DNA of 64,000 nucleotides from Thiohalophilus thiocyanatoxydans (GTDB lineage Bacteria > Pseudomonadota > Gammaproteobacteria > UBA6429 > Thiohalophilaceae): NCBI RefSeq assembly GCF_004366735.1, contig NZ_SOQX01000004.1, forward strand, positions 1 to 64,000, given 5' to 3'. The notes beneath the pieces are model-generated. The model ran no database searches, was not told the DNA's origin, and worked only from the letters and a program-made list of their open reading frames with translations. The position numbers and the translations under genes were made by a program. Positions 7,709 to 15,873 of the stretch are shown one piece after another (position 1 is the stretch's first letter; the number at the start of each line of letters is the position of its first letter).

Positions 7709-9913
7709 TTGCCGGTTGTGGGGCTATCACATACAGTTAGTGGCAGAAACCAGGACCTTACGGCGATAGCAGTGTTAAATCTGAAGTCCCGCTTTATTCT
7801 GCCCGGACAACTGACCTGGCCCGGCTCGCTCAAGAGCAGCGTGCTTGTCCTACTGTTCGGCTTTACCTACTTTCTGCTGGGGGAAGTGGGGCTGGGCATC
7901 GACACGGGTTATGCCGGGGTCACCCCGTTCTGGCCGCCTTCCGGACTGGCGCTGCTGGTATTCATCCTGTACGGCCCCCGTTACTGGCCCGGGATCTTTA
8001 TCGGCATCGGCTTGCTGGCCTACAGTCAGGCGATGCCGCTGGCTGTGGCCTTTCTGGCCGCCTGCGGTCATGTCCTGGAGGCCCTGGCCGGGTGGTATCT
8101 GTTGAACCGGTTTTGGGTCAAGCTGGATTTTCGTCGGGTTACGGATGTGCTTCATTTTGCCGCGATCGCCTTCAGTGCGCCGCTGATCTCGAGTCTGTTC
8201 GGCAGTACCGCCATGATGGTTTCCAATCTGGTCAGCTGGACGGATTTCATACTTGTATGGAGCATGTGGTGGCTGGGTGATGCGACCGGTATTTTATTAC
8301 TGGTCCCGTTTGTTCTGATCTGGCGAAACCTGCTCTACTATTGCCGTGACGGTGCGGATGACAGTTTGTTGGGAGCGGAGATTGGCGAAGATTGCCAGTA
8401 TATTCTCAAGTCCAACAGAATCGGCCAGCTCTCAATCTATGTCGTGTTATTGACGCTGGCCGCGCTATACGGTTTCTCCGGCGCCGAGGTGAATACCACC
8501 GGCCGACTGGGACTGTTCTATCTGGTTCTGCCGCTGACGGTGTTTATCGCTATCAGTTTCGAGCAGTTTGGTGCCACGCTGGCATCAATTCTGGTCAGTA
8601 TTATCCTGCTGTTTTCCTATCACCCCGGTTGGGGGCCCTATCCGGGCTCCAGTGATATTCTCAATCTTCTGATTGTGGTGATCTTTATCTGTATTACCGT
8701 GATAACGGCCATGGTCGTGGCCGCCCTGTTCACCGAACGACGACAGTCCGAGAAAGCGTTACGTAAATCACACAAGCGGCTCCAGGAGAGTGAATTACGT
8801 TTGCGCCAGTTATCCGAGAATATTCACGAGGTTTTCTGGCTGGTTGATGCAAATGACTCCCATGTGATCTATATCAGCCCTTCCTGCCGGGATACATGGG
8901 GACGGGAACCCGGGGCGTTCTACGAGAATCCGGGCGAATGGGGCGCTTCATTGCATCCGGAAGACAGGGAACGGGTTTTTGCTGAGTTCGAGAATTTCAA
9001 ACACAATGGCAGGTTTGAAATGCAATACCGGATCGTTCGACCGGATGGTGATGTGCGCTGGATACGTGATAAGGGTTTTCCGGTCTATAATGAGGCCGGG
9101 TATATTTATCGCCTGGCCGGTATTGCCGAGGATATTACCGAACAGAAGCTGGCTGAAGAACAGAAACTTCAGCAGGAAGAGGAGCGTTCCAGGTTGTCGC
9201 GCTATATTTCTGTCGGCGAATTGGGGAACAGCCTGGCACATGAAATTAATCAGCCGCTTACCTCGATCATGTGTTATGCCCAGGGCGGTTTGAACCGTTC
9301 AAAAGAGGGCAGGCTCAGCGAGAAAGACATCCAGGATATATTCGGGCGTCTGAGCGGCGAGGCGGAACGCGCCGGACGCATTATTAACAAGTTGCGTGAC
9401 TTTGTGAAGCGCAAGGATATCAGGTTTTCCCCGGTGGATATCAATGCGCTTCTGCAGGACTCATTACAACTGGTGGACAACAAAATAAAAACCGGTGATG
9501 TACGGGTAACTTATGTGCTGGGCGATTCCCTGCCCCTGATTATGACCGACCCGGTACTGACCCAACAGGTGATTTTGAATCTGGTGATTAATGCGGTTGA
9601 ATCCATGCAGGAGGTCGAGTCTGAACGTGTTCTGACGATTGTCACGGAGCAGGGAGGTGATTATGTCACGATCTCGTTTCGCGATACCGGCATCGGCATA
9701 CCGCAGGAGCTTCAAAAAGAAATTTTTGCGCCGCTGTTCACCACAAAACAGCAGGGGGTCGGGCTCGGACTGTCGATCGCCAGCAGTATTATAGAAAGCA
9801 TGGGTGGTGAGCTGCGTGCCTGGCCGGGGGACGGGTCGGGGTATGTGTTTGCGTTCTCCCTGCCCATCCGGCACAAACATGACAGGAGTAGCGATGCGTT
9901 ATCGAACTGGTAG
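7709..9913 (+). CDS. MASE1-PAS sensor histidine kinase
   Basis: A membrane sensor kinase of up to 734 aa. Residues about 40-345 form a MASE1-type multi-helix sensory domain (FTYFLLGEVGLGI, VTPFWPPSGLALLVFILYG). A PAS/PAC domain follows at about 365-480 (PSCRDTWGREPGAFYENPGE; FPVYNEAGYIYRLAGIAEDI). The kinase core has the H-box SLAHEINQPLTSIM (His about 511), the N-box NLVINAVESM, and the ATP-lid motifs DTGIGIP and GVGLGLSIASSIIESMGG. The start is uncertain: TTG 7709 follows CAGGAG very closely and GTG 7772 is an alternative. No response regulator is adjacent, so its partner is unknown. Confidence 0.9.
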   Translation: MPVVGLSHTVSGRNQDLTAIAVLNLKSRFILPGQLTWPGSLKSSVLVLLFGFTYFLLGEVGLGIDTGYAGVTPFWPPSGLALLVFILYGPRYWPGIFIGIGLLAYSQAMPLAVAFLAACGHVLEALAGWYLLNRFWVKLDFRRVTDVLHFAAIAFSAPLISSLFGSTAMMVSNLVSWTDFILVWSMWWLGDATGILLLVPFVLIWRNLLYYCRDGADDSLLGAEIGEDCQYILKSNRIGQLSIYVVLLTLAALYGFSGAEVNTTGRLGLFYLVLPLTVFIAISFEQFGATLASILVSIILLFSYHPGWGPYPGSSDILNLLIVVIFICITVITAMVVAALFTERRQSEKALRKSHKRLQESELRLRQLSENIHEVFWLVDANDSHVIYISPSCRDTWGREPGAFYENPGEWGASLHPEDRERVFAEFENFKHNGRFEMQYRIVRPDGDVRWIRDKGFPVYNEAGYIYRLAGIAEDITEQKLAEEQKLQQEEERSRLSRYISVGELGNSLAHEINQPLTSIMCYAQGGLNRSKEGRLSEKDIQDIFGRLSGEAERAGRIINKLRDFVKRKDIRFSPVDINALLQDSLQLVDNKIKTGDVRVTYVLGDSLPLIMTDPVLTQQVILNLVINAVESMQEVESERVLTIVTEQGGDYVTISFRDTGIGIPQELQKEIFAPLFTTKQQGVGLGLSIASSIIESMGGELRAWPGDGSGYVFAFSLPIRHKHDRSSDALSNW

Positions 9914-10097
9914 TGATCCGCAACAGGCGCAGGAACAGGTGGACGGGATGATTGTCGGCTCCGCCATCTTCGGGCTGTTCACCGGCGTGGTCTTTGTGGT
10001 TGCCGGTCTCCGGGCGCGTCAGTTGTGGCTGGCTTTCTGGGGTGCCGGGCTGGTTCTGGCCAGCGGCGCCTACCTGATCTACACCTTCTTCAAATAG
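9894..10097 (+). CDS. Small two-helix membrane protein, 67 aa
   Basis: It overlaps the end of the histidine kinase gene by 20 bp and starts at ATG 9894, preceded by ACAGGAGTAGCG, a strong ribosome binding site; this decides the start. Two hydrophobic helices are predicted, about residues 19-38 (MIVGSAIFGLFTGVVFVVAG) and 47-64 (LAFWGAGLVLASGAYLIY). The overlap suggests co-translation with the kinase, and it might be an accessory membrane partner, but that is inference. The family is not recognised. Confidence 0.7.
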   Translation: MRYRTGSDPQQAQEQVDGMIVGSAIFGLFTGVVFVVAGLRARQLWLAFWGAGLVLASGAYLIYTFFK

Positions 10098-10101
10098 TCT
10101 T

Positions 10102-10728
10102 ATGTCTGACGTCGTTGTTCTGATTCACGGTATCTGGATGACCACGCTGGAGCTGCGGCCGCTCGCCTGGCAGCTGCGACGTTGCGGCTATACCTGTCGT
10201 TATTTCTATTATCCCAGTCTGCGCCGATGCCCCGCGGACAATGCCCGCCGCCTGGCGACTTACCTGCAGCAGCTCGATGCCCCGCGAGTGCATCTGGTCG
10301 CGCACAGTATGGGGGGGATTGTTCTGTCGCATCTGTTCGAGCAGGGCGAACCGGCCCGGATCGGCCGCGTGGTGATGCTGGGGACACCCCTGCAGGGCAG
10401 CGTGGTGGCCCGGCAGCTGTATGCGCGACGGATCTCGCGATTGTTGCTCGGGCGCGCCACCGAGGCGGGATTGCTGGGCGATGCACCTGCCTGGCGAAGC
10501 AAGGTTGAATCGGGCATGATCGCCGGAACCCGCTCTTTGGGCATTGGCCAGCTTCTGGCGCCGGGAAAACTCGTCCCGCCGCACGACGGGACCGTGGCCG
10601 TGAGTGAAACCCGTTCCCCGGGACTGCATCATCACCAGACGGTTCACAGCAGCCACCTGAGCATGCTGGTCTCCCGTGAAGTGGCCGATCTGGTCTGCCG
10701 TTTTCTGCAACAGGGTCGCTTTACATAA
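10102..10728 (+). CDS. Alpha/beta hydrolase, lipase/PGAP1-like
   Basis: 208 aa with VVVLIHGIWMTTLELRPLAW at the N-terminus (oxyanion-hole HG motif) and the nucleophile elbow HLVAHSMGGIV (Ser about residue 71). GTPLQGSVVA, which follows, is typical of triacylglycerol-lipase-like and PGAP1-like hydrolases. The acid and histidine of the triad are likely D (PPHDGTV) and H (HSSHLSML) near the C-terminus. No signal peptide, so probably cytoplasmic. Substrate unknown. It starts four bases after the small membrane protein. Confidence 0.85.
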   Translation: MSDVVVLIHGIWMTTLELRPLAWQLRRCGYTCRYFYYPSLRRCPADNARRLATYLQQLDAPRVHLVAHSMGGIVLSHLFEQGEPARIGRVVMLGTPLQGSVVARQLYARRISRLLLGRATEAGLLGDAPAWRSKVESGMIAGTRSLGIGQLLAPGKLVPPHDGTVAVSETRSPGLHHHQTVHSSHLSMLVSREVADLVCRFLQQGRFT

Positions 10729-10742
10729 ACCTCGCCCGGGGT

Positions 10743-10771
10743 GTTCGTGGCAATTGAACGCTTGGTATACT
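10743..10771 (+). promoter_or_regulatory. Candidate promoter upstream of the GST-fold gene
   Basis: TATACT (10766-10771) is preceded by TGG, giving an extended -10 element; a weak -35 candidate lies 17 bp upstream. It would drive the gene starting at 10847 independently of the hydrolase. Predicted by eye only. Confidence 0.35.
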
Positions 10772-10846
10772 GGCTACTGTACCGGGATTCGACGACTGCC
10801 GGGTCGTCCTTCTCAAGGCAATCAATTCAATCAGGATCCGTCAATC

Positions 10847-11515
10847 ATGTCATTACCCAGAATCAAGCTAATCAGTTTCGCACTCTGTCCCTTTGTTCAG
10901 CGCTCGATCATTACATTGCTGGAAAAAGAGGTTCCCTACGAGATCGAATATATCAATCTCGATAATCCGCCGGCCTGGTTTCATGAGGTTTCACCACTGG
11001 AGAAAGTGCCGGTCCTGCTGGTAGATGATGAGCCGTTGTTTGAATCCATGGCGATTTGTGAATTTCTGGATGAGATCACGCCCGGCAGCCTGTATCCCGA
11101 GGACCCGTTTGCCCGCGCTAAAAATCGTGCCTGGATCGAGTTTGGTAACGAACTTCTTGGCGCGGTCTATAGTTATGCGACCACCGGTGAGGAGACGGGT
11201 TATAAACAGAACCTGATGACGGTCAAGGACCGGCTTGAAACCCTGGATGAATTCTTCGCAGGCGGACCCTATTTCAACGGCGAGGAGTTTTCACTGGTCG
11301 ATGCTGTCTATGCACCGATCTTTCGCATGCTGCGTTGTCTGGAAGGCTTGCAAGAGCAGAATGTCTATGAAGATGCGCCGAAGATCGCGCGCTGGGCAGA
11401 TACCCTGTTGCAGCGCCCGTCCGTCATCAATGCCGTACCGGCGAGTTATAATGACGATTATTGCGCGCGTATCCAGAGCAGCGGCTCGGTATTTGCGCAA
11501 AAAGCCGGTGTTTAG
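10847..11515 (+). CDS. Glutathione S-transferase-fold protein (SspA/GST-like)
   Basis: 222 aa. The thioredoxin-like N-terminal domain contains ALCPFVQRSIITLLEKEVPYE (single Cys in CPF) and EKVPVLLVDDEPLFESMAICEFL, the usual cis-Pro and glutathione gamma-glutamyl contact (ESMAI). The helical C-terminal domain carries GEEFSLVDAVYAPIFRML with the conserved capping Asp. Start ATG 10847 was chosen because the upstream extension is non-conserved. It could be a stringent starvation protein relative or a true GST; the sequence alone does not decide. Confidence 0.85.
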   Translation: MSLPRIKLISFALCPFVQRSIITLLEKEVPYEIEYINLDNPPAWFHEVSPLEKVPVLLVDDEPLFESMAICEFLDEITPGSLYPEDPFARAKNRAWIEFGNELLGAVYSYATTGEETGYKQNLMTVKDRLETLDEFFAGGPYFNGEEFSLVDAVYAPIFRMLRCLEGLQEQNVYEDAPKIARWADTLLQRPSVINAVPASYNDDYCARIQSSGSVFAQKAGV

Positions 11516-11532
11516 TCCGGTTTAGATCCCCG

Positions 11533-12729
11533 ATGCACACGGTGCCGCTGGAAGTTGCACTCGATTGGGCCAGTCCTCATGCCCGCCATCGCGATCGCTA
11601 TTACTTTGACCGGGTCGATCTGGCGCGGGATGGTCTTCCGGCCGATCTGGGGGAACAGTTGCAAGAGCTACCTGTCGGAAAGAGCGCACAGGTCGATATT
11701 CTGTTCGACAACTGGCAGGAGCCATACCGGCAAAGCCGGATCCGATCCCTGCCCCGGGAACAGTTCCGACGCCGGAGCAAGCACCCGCTGCCTCCGGTGA
11801 TTCCCCGGACCGGCCGGTTTTATCCGCGTCGCTTTGTCAGCGACGCGATCGGGGCGGATAACGGCGCTAATTGGCCGCTGCGTTGTCTCCAGGCGGGCGA
11901 GCAGGCGCTGCGTATCGATCTCAACCATCCACTGGCCGGCCGGCATTTGGCTATGCAGGTGACCCTGCTGGGGGAGCTGCTGCCCGGCAGCGATCAGGAC
12001 GACACCCCCGGCGATATCCTGGCGACCTGTACCACAAACGGGCCGGGTATGCAGGCCAGTCTCCCGGAGGTCGATACCGACTTTTTTACCGAAGAGGCCT
12101 TTCGACGGATCGATGAGGCCGTGGACGGTGAATTCTATGCGAGTCCCCGGCTGGTCCAGCATCTGGATGCCACCTGCCGTGGATACATTCAGGATCTCTA
12201 CGCTCGCTTTATGCAACCGGGGATGCGGGTACTGGATCTGATGTCGAGCTGGGTCTCCCATCTGCCGGCGCAGCCCGATGATCTTGTGGTCCACGGTCTG
12301 GGGATGAACGCGGGGGAACTGCAGGCCAATACGCGCCTGCATGACACTACCGTGCAGGATCTGAATCAGGATGGTCGCCTGCCATTTGATGAGGCGACCT
12401 TCGATGCAGTGATCTGTACCGCCTCGATCGAATACCTGATCCGGCCCCGGGAGGTCATTCGGGACGTTGCGCGAATACTGAAACCCGGTGCTCCGCTGGT
12501 AATTACCTTCTCCGATCGCTGGTTTCCGACCAAGGCGATCCAGTTGTGGAGCGAGCTGTATGATTTTGAACGTCTGCAACTGGTTACCGATTATCTGCGC
12601 CACAGCGATCAGTTTGCAGAGCTGGCGTCCGAATCCCTGCGCGGCTATCCCCGTCCGGTCGATGATCCCTATGTCAGGCAGCTCGATTATTCGGACCCGG
12701 TGTTTGCGGTATGGGGTTATCGCATCTGA
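11533..12729 (+). CDS. Methyltransferase with N-terminal SlyD/FKBP-like segment
   Basis: 398 aa. The C-terminal half is a class I methyltransferase: VLDLMSSWVSHLP (degenerate motif I), LPFDEATFDAVICTASIEYL and RILKPGAPLVITFSDRWFP. The N-terminal half has LPVGKSAQVDILF near the start and IDLNHPLAGRHLAMQVTLL near residue 135; the latter closely resembles the NHPLAGK-type strand of SlyD/FKBP prolyl isomerases. It therefore reads as a fusion of a reduced FKBP-like domain with a methyltransferase. The substrate is unknown. It starts 17 bp after the GST-like gene. Confidence 0.7.
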   Translation: MHTVPLEVALDWASPHARHRDRYYFDRVDLARDGLPADLGEQLQELPVGKSAQVDILFDNWQEPYRQSRIRSLPREQFRRRSKHPLPPVIPRTGRFYPRRFVSDAIGADNGANWPLRCLQAGEQALRIDLNHPLAGRHLAMQVTLLGELLPGSDQDDTPGDILATCTTNGPGMQASLPEVDTDFFTEEAFRRIDEAVDGEFYASPRLVQHLDATCRGYIQDLYARFMQPGMRVLDLMSSWVSHLPAQPDDLVVHGLGMNAGELQANTRLHDTTVQDLNQDGRLPFDEATFDAVICTASIEYLIRPREVIRDVARILKPGAPLVITFSDRWFPTKAIQLWSELYDFERLQLVTDYLRHSDQFAELASESLRGYPRPVDDPYVRQLDYSDPVFAVWGYRI

Positions 12730-12738
12730 AGCCGGCGC

Positions 12739-13320
12739 ATGGATAAGCGAACCATGACGAGCGACTCATTTAAACCGACACTGATCCGGGATCGGGAACA
12801 GCCGGAGTGGCAAGTCGACGGGCGGGCGCTGTTTATCCGTCCGGCGACGCACATGCCCTGGCAGGCGGACGTCCGGGTAGTGGAGCAGGACAGCTGGTTG
12901 GTTCTCGGTGAGTCCTCCGGTCTGCGTGAGGATGAACGACCGGCCTGGGTGCAGGCCAATCAGCTGGAATCCGCCCCTTCCTATCGCCCCGGTAGTGTCA
13001 TTGCCCGGGCCGGACAGCCACCGCAATTGATGATGATTCTCTATGACCTGGACCAGCAGCCGATCTGTCAACCGCATTGGGTGAAGCAGGCCCTGTCCGC
13101 GGTACTGGATCACGCGCATGACCACGATCTGTCGCGGCTGCAAATTCCCTTGCCGGGTTACCAGTACGGCGGCCTGACGGCGGAGGCGGCGTTCACGCTG
13201 CTTCTGGGGGAGCTTCGGGCGCATCGCCAGAAAAAGCCTGCCACCATCCTGCTGGCGCTGCCCGATGAGCGCTTGCGCCAGCAGCTGTTATCGCTGCTGT
13301 CGGAGATAGAGGGCTGTTAG
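12739..13320 (+). CDS. Hypothetical protein, 193 aa
   Basis: A soluble protein starting MDKRTMTSDSFKPTLI; ATG 12754 is an alternative start. The C-terminal part (VKQALSAVLDHAHDHDLSRL then IPLPG, and PATILLALPDERLRQQLLSL) has a strand-helix order reminiscent of macro domains, but the ADP-ribose-binding glycine loops are not evident, so this is only a weak hint. It follows the methyltransferase gene by nine bases and is probably in the same operon. A heptanucleotide repeat element begins immediately after its stop. Confidence 0.6.
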   Translation: MDKRTMTSDSFKPTLIRDREQPEWQVDGRALFIRPATHMPWQADVRVVEQDSWLVLGESSGLREDERPAWVQANQLESAPSYRPGSVIARAGQPPQLMMILYDLDQQPICQPHWVKQALSAVLDHAHDHDLSRLQIPLPGYQYGGLTAEAAFTLLLGELRAHRQKKPATILLALPDERLRQQLLSLLSEIEGC

Positions 13321-13471
13321 TCGGGTAAGGAAAGTTGGCAGTCGCAAATCGTAAGTCGTAAGTCGTAAGTCGTTAAGAGGATAGTTGACCGCGAGCGATC
13401 CAGATTTAAAATTTCTGCCAACTGCCAACTGCCAACTGCCAACTGCCAACTGCCAACTGCCAACTGCCAAC
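13321..13471. repeat. Repeat element A1: conserved leader plus 8 TGCCAAC heptamers
   Basis: AGTTGGCAGTCGC, then GTAAGTC heptamers, then a conserved block (GTTAAGAGGATAGTTGACC ... GATCCAGATTTAAAATTTC) leads into eight exact TGCCAAC units at 13416-13471. The same leader and a longer array occur at 15475-15762. GTTGGCAG at the left end is the reverse complement of the repeat unit, so the element can fold back. It starts directly after a stop codon. Confidence 0.9.
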
Positions 13472-13551
13472 TGCCACATACAGTGCTAGAATAACCTGAT
13501 ACACATCAGGTCTGATCCATGATCAGATTACCGAAAGGCGGGGAGCACAAC

Positions 13552-13800
13552 ATGCGTATCGATCTTGATCCCGACAGCGACGTGGTACAGGAACAGTTTG
13601 CCGTGGTCTATTGTCCGCGGCGCAAGCGGGATCGCTTTCCCGAAGGCAGTGTCGAGGTGGTGGCCAGCGCCGAGGCGGCACGGGCCGGGGCCAATGCGAC
13701 GAAAAACCGCTATGCCGCGATGGTGATGGGACCCTCCCGCTCCTCCGAGGGGGCCCGGCTCTATTATCTGATCGAGTGGCTCGATCAGGATGCACCATGA
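13552..13800 (+). CDS. Hypothetical protein, 82 aa
   Basis: It starts at ATG 13552 with GGGGAG seven to nine bases upstream; an earlier in-frame ATG at 13519 lacks a ribosome site. The sequence MRIDLDPDSDVVQEQFAVVY continues with a basic stretch and GSVEVVASAEAARAGANATKN. No known motif. Its stop overlaps the cmoM start by four bases (ATGA), so it is translationally coupled to a tRNA-modification enzyme. Confidence 0.65.
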   Translation: MRIDLDPDSDVVQEQFAVVYCPRRKRDRFPEGSVEVVASAEAARAGANATKNRYAAMVMGPSRSSEGARLYYLIEWLDQDAP

Positions 13801-14576
13801 GCCGGGATCCGGACCACAATTTCGATCATTTCCATCAACGTTTCAAACAGAATATCTATGCCTCGCTAAAGGGACGCCTGCGACTGGCGATCCTGTGGCG
13901 GGATGTTCAGCAACATATTCCGCCGCTGACGGCGGGGATACCGCTGCGTATCCTGGATGCCGGCTCCGGGATGGGAAACTTCAGTCAACAGCTGCTCGAG
14001 CAGGGCCATCAGCTGTTGCTGTGTGATATTTCCGGCAAACAACTGGAAGCAGCCCGGCTGAACTTCTCTGCTGCGCAGGATTCCGGCCGCGTCCGTTTTG
14101 TTCAGCAACCGTTTCAGAAACTGGCCGATAACGCTGACGAGCAGTTTGATCTGGTCATGTCCCATGCGGTACTGGAGTGGCTGACGGATCCGCAACAGGG
14201 TATTGGCGCACTGCAGCAGTTGATCCGGCCCGGCGGCTGGTTGTCCCTGCTGTTTTTCAACCGCCACAGCCTGATTTACCGGCATCTGCTGAACGGCAAC
14301 TTCAAACGCGTCCGTAGCGGGGATCTGGCGGGTGAAGGCAAATACCTGACCCCGGATAACCCGCTGATACCGGAGCAGGTCTATGACTGGCTCGACGACA
14401 ACGGCTTGCAGACAGTGGCCTGTTCCGGCGTACGTACGTTCACGGACTTTATGGATCCCGGCATGCGCGACAAGTTGCCCTTTGAAGAGTTACTGGAGAT
14501 GGAGTTACGCTACCGTTCTCAGGAGCCGTTTCGATCCCTGGCGCGCTATATTCACGTGATCTGCCATAAACCCTGA
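13797..14576 (+). CDS. cmoM: tRNA 5-carboxymethoxyuridine methyltransferase CmoM
   Basis: CmoM (formerly SmtA) methyl-esterifies cmo5U to mcmo5U at tRNA position 34. The 259-aa protein matches the E. coli enzyme along its length: NFDHFHQRFKQNIYASLKG, LRLAILWRDV, RILDAGSGMGNFSQQL (SAM motif I), SHAVLEWLTDP, IRPGGWLSLLFFNRHSLI, and the C-terminal LRYRSQEPFRSLARYIHVIC. The ATG 13797 start overlaps the upstream stop. Another gene of the same wobble pathway, trhP, is at the far end of the window. Confidence 0.93.
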   Translation: MSRDPDHNFDHFHQRFKQNIYASLKGRLRLAILWRDVQQHIPPLTAGIPLRILDAGSGMGNFSQQLLEQGHQLLLCDISGKQLEAARLNFSAAQDSGRVRFVQQPFQKLADNADEQFDLVMSHAVLEWLTDPQQGIGALQQLIRPGGWLSLLFFNRHSLIYRHLLNGNFKRVRSGDLAGEGKYLTPDNPLIPEQVYDWLDDNGLQTVACSGVRTFTDFMDPGMRDKLPFEELLEMELRYRSQEPFRSLARYIHVICHKP

Positions 14577-14589
14577 CAGGATAACACTG

Positions 14590-15474
14590 ATGCAAACGAT
14601 TCATATCCGGGTCCTGCGCCATTCCGCTTTTTACAGTCCCTTGCTGGCCACCATGAGTGCCGGATTCCTGGAAGCGGAGGGACTGCAGGCCGACTACACG
14701 GTGGTCGACGCCGATCATCCGCTGGAGGCGGGGATTCGCGATGGCACGGTACAGGTGGCGCAGGCGGCACCGGCGGTCAGCTTCGCCTATCTGGAGCGAG
14801 GCGAGTCGCCGCCGTATCGCCATTTCGCCCCGATCAACGAGCGCGATGGCTTCTTTCTGGCCGCCCGCCACAGCGAGCCCGATTTTAACTGGTCACGGTT
14901 GCCGGGCAAGCAGGTCCTGGTGGATCACCTGTTTCAACCTCTTGCCATGTTCCGTTATGCGCTGCACCGGCAGGGGATCGATCCGGCCGGGGTCGGAATC
15001 ATTGATGCCGGGGATGTGGCGGCGATGGATAACGCCTTTCGCAACGGGGAGGGTGATTATATTCATCAACAGGGGCCGGCCCCCCAGCAACTGGAGCACG
15101 AGGGGCTGGCTCACGTGGTCGCCTCGGTCGGCGAGGTGATCGGCCCGGTGGCCTTCAGCAGCCTGTGTGCCAGTGAAACGTGGTTGCAAAGCGATATGGC
15201 GCGAGCCTTCATGCGGGCCTATTGCCGTGCCCAGCGCCATGTCATCGACACACCCGCGGCGCAACTGGCCAAAGAGGAACAACACTTCTTTCCCGGTATC
15301 GACCCGCAAGTGCTGACCCAAACCATCGCCGCCTACCAGAAGCTGGGCTGCTGGCAGGATTCGCCGCACATTTCCCCGGCCAGCTATGAGACCCTGCTGG
15401 ATGTGTTCGAAGCCGACGGGCAGATCAGTCGGCGGCATGCCTACGAGACCGTGATCTCGTCACCGCCGGCGTAA
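14590..15474 (+). CDS. Cytoplasmic THI5/NMT1-like substrate-binding-fold protein
   Basis: 294 aa of the NMT1/THI5-like periplasmic-binding-protein fold: HSAFYSPLLATMSAGFLEAEG at the start, QVAQAAPAVSFAYLERGE, and a C-terminal helical lobe. No signal peptide or lipobox is present, unlike transporter-linked members, and no ABC permease or ATPase gene is adjacent. It follows cmoM by 13 bp with AGGATAA as ribosome site. Possible roles are binding or making a small metabolite in the cytosol; the thiamine-pyrimidine synthase cysteine motif is not present. Function open. Confidence 0.75.
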   Translation: MQTIHIRVLRHSAFYSPLLATMSAGFLEAEGLQADYTVVDADHPLEAGIRDGTVQVAQAAPAVSFAYLERGESPPYRHFAPINERDGFFLAARHSEPDFNWSRLPGKQVLVDHLFQPLAMFRYALHRQGIDPAGVGIIDAGDVAAMDNAFRNGEGDYIHQQGPAPQQLEHEGLAHVVASVGEVIGPVAFSSLCASETWLQSDMARAFMRAYCRAQRHVIDTPAAQLAKEEQHFFPGIDPQVLTQTIAAYQKLGCWQDSPHISPASYETLLDVFEADGQISRRHAYETVISSPPA

Positions 15475-15762
15475 GAAAGTTGGCAGTCGCAGTTTGCAGT
15501 CGTAAATCGTAAATCGTTAAGAGGATAGTTGACCGCGAGCGATCCAGATTTAAAATTTCTGCCAACTGCCAACTGCCAACTGCCAACTGCCAACTGCCAA
15601 CTGCCAACTGCCAACTGCCAACTGCCAACTGCCAACTGCCAACTGCCAACTGCCAACTGCCAACTGCCAACTGCCAACTGCCAACTGCCAACTGCCAACT
15701 GCCAACTGCCAACTGCCAACTGCCAACTGCCAACTGCCAACTGCCAACTGCCAACTGCCAAC
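15475..15762. repeat. Repeat element A2: conserved leader plus 29 TGCCAAC heptamers
   Basis: The leader is nearly the same as that of element A1, and it is followed by 29 exact head-to-tail TGCCAAC units (15560-15762, 203 nt). Because 7 is not a multiple of 3, all reading frames through the array stay open and produce spurious AVGSWQL-type proteins; these are not genes. Elements A1 and A2 are direct repeats bracketing the segment 13.5-15.5 kb. Confidence 0.95.
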
Positions 15763-15873
15763 TCAGAACCCGTGTAGGCCAGGTTGCGCGCAGCGCTACC
15801 TGGCATTTCCCCTATCGACCGGGTGTCACGCAGGCTATCGCCAGCGTGACCTACGCCACTCAGAACTAAGAAC
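15763..15873. repeat. Degenerate ACTCAG/ACTTAG-type repeat tail
   Basis: CTCAGAACCC (15763), then ACTCAGAACTAAGAACTTAG and TACTCAGTACTGA (15858-15886) continue the repeat tract. The last part runs into the 3' end of the uracil-DNA glycosylase gene, whose final residues STEY are encoded by it. No gene is seen in the 399-bp gap 15475-15873. Confidence 0.6.

Noticed and set aside
13416-15762. CRISPR or MLVA-coding repeats
   Set aside because: Seven-base units without spacers, placed after stop codons.
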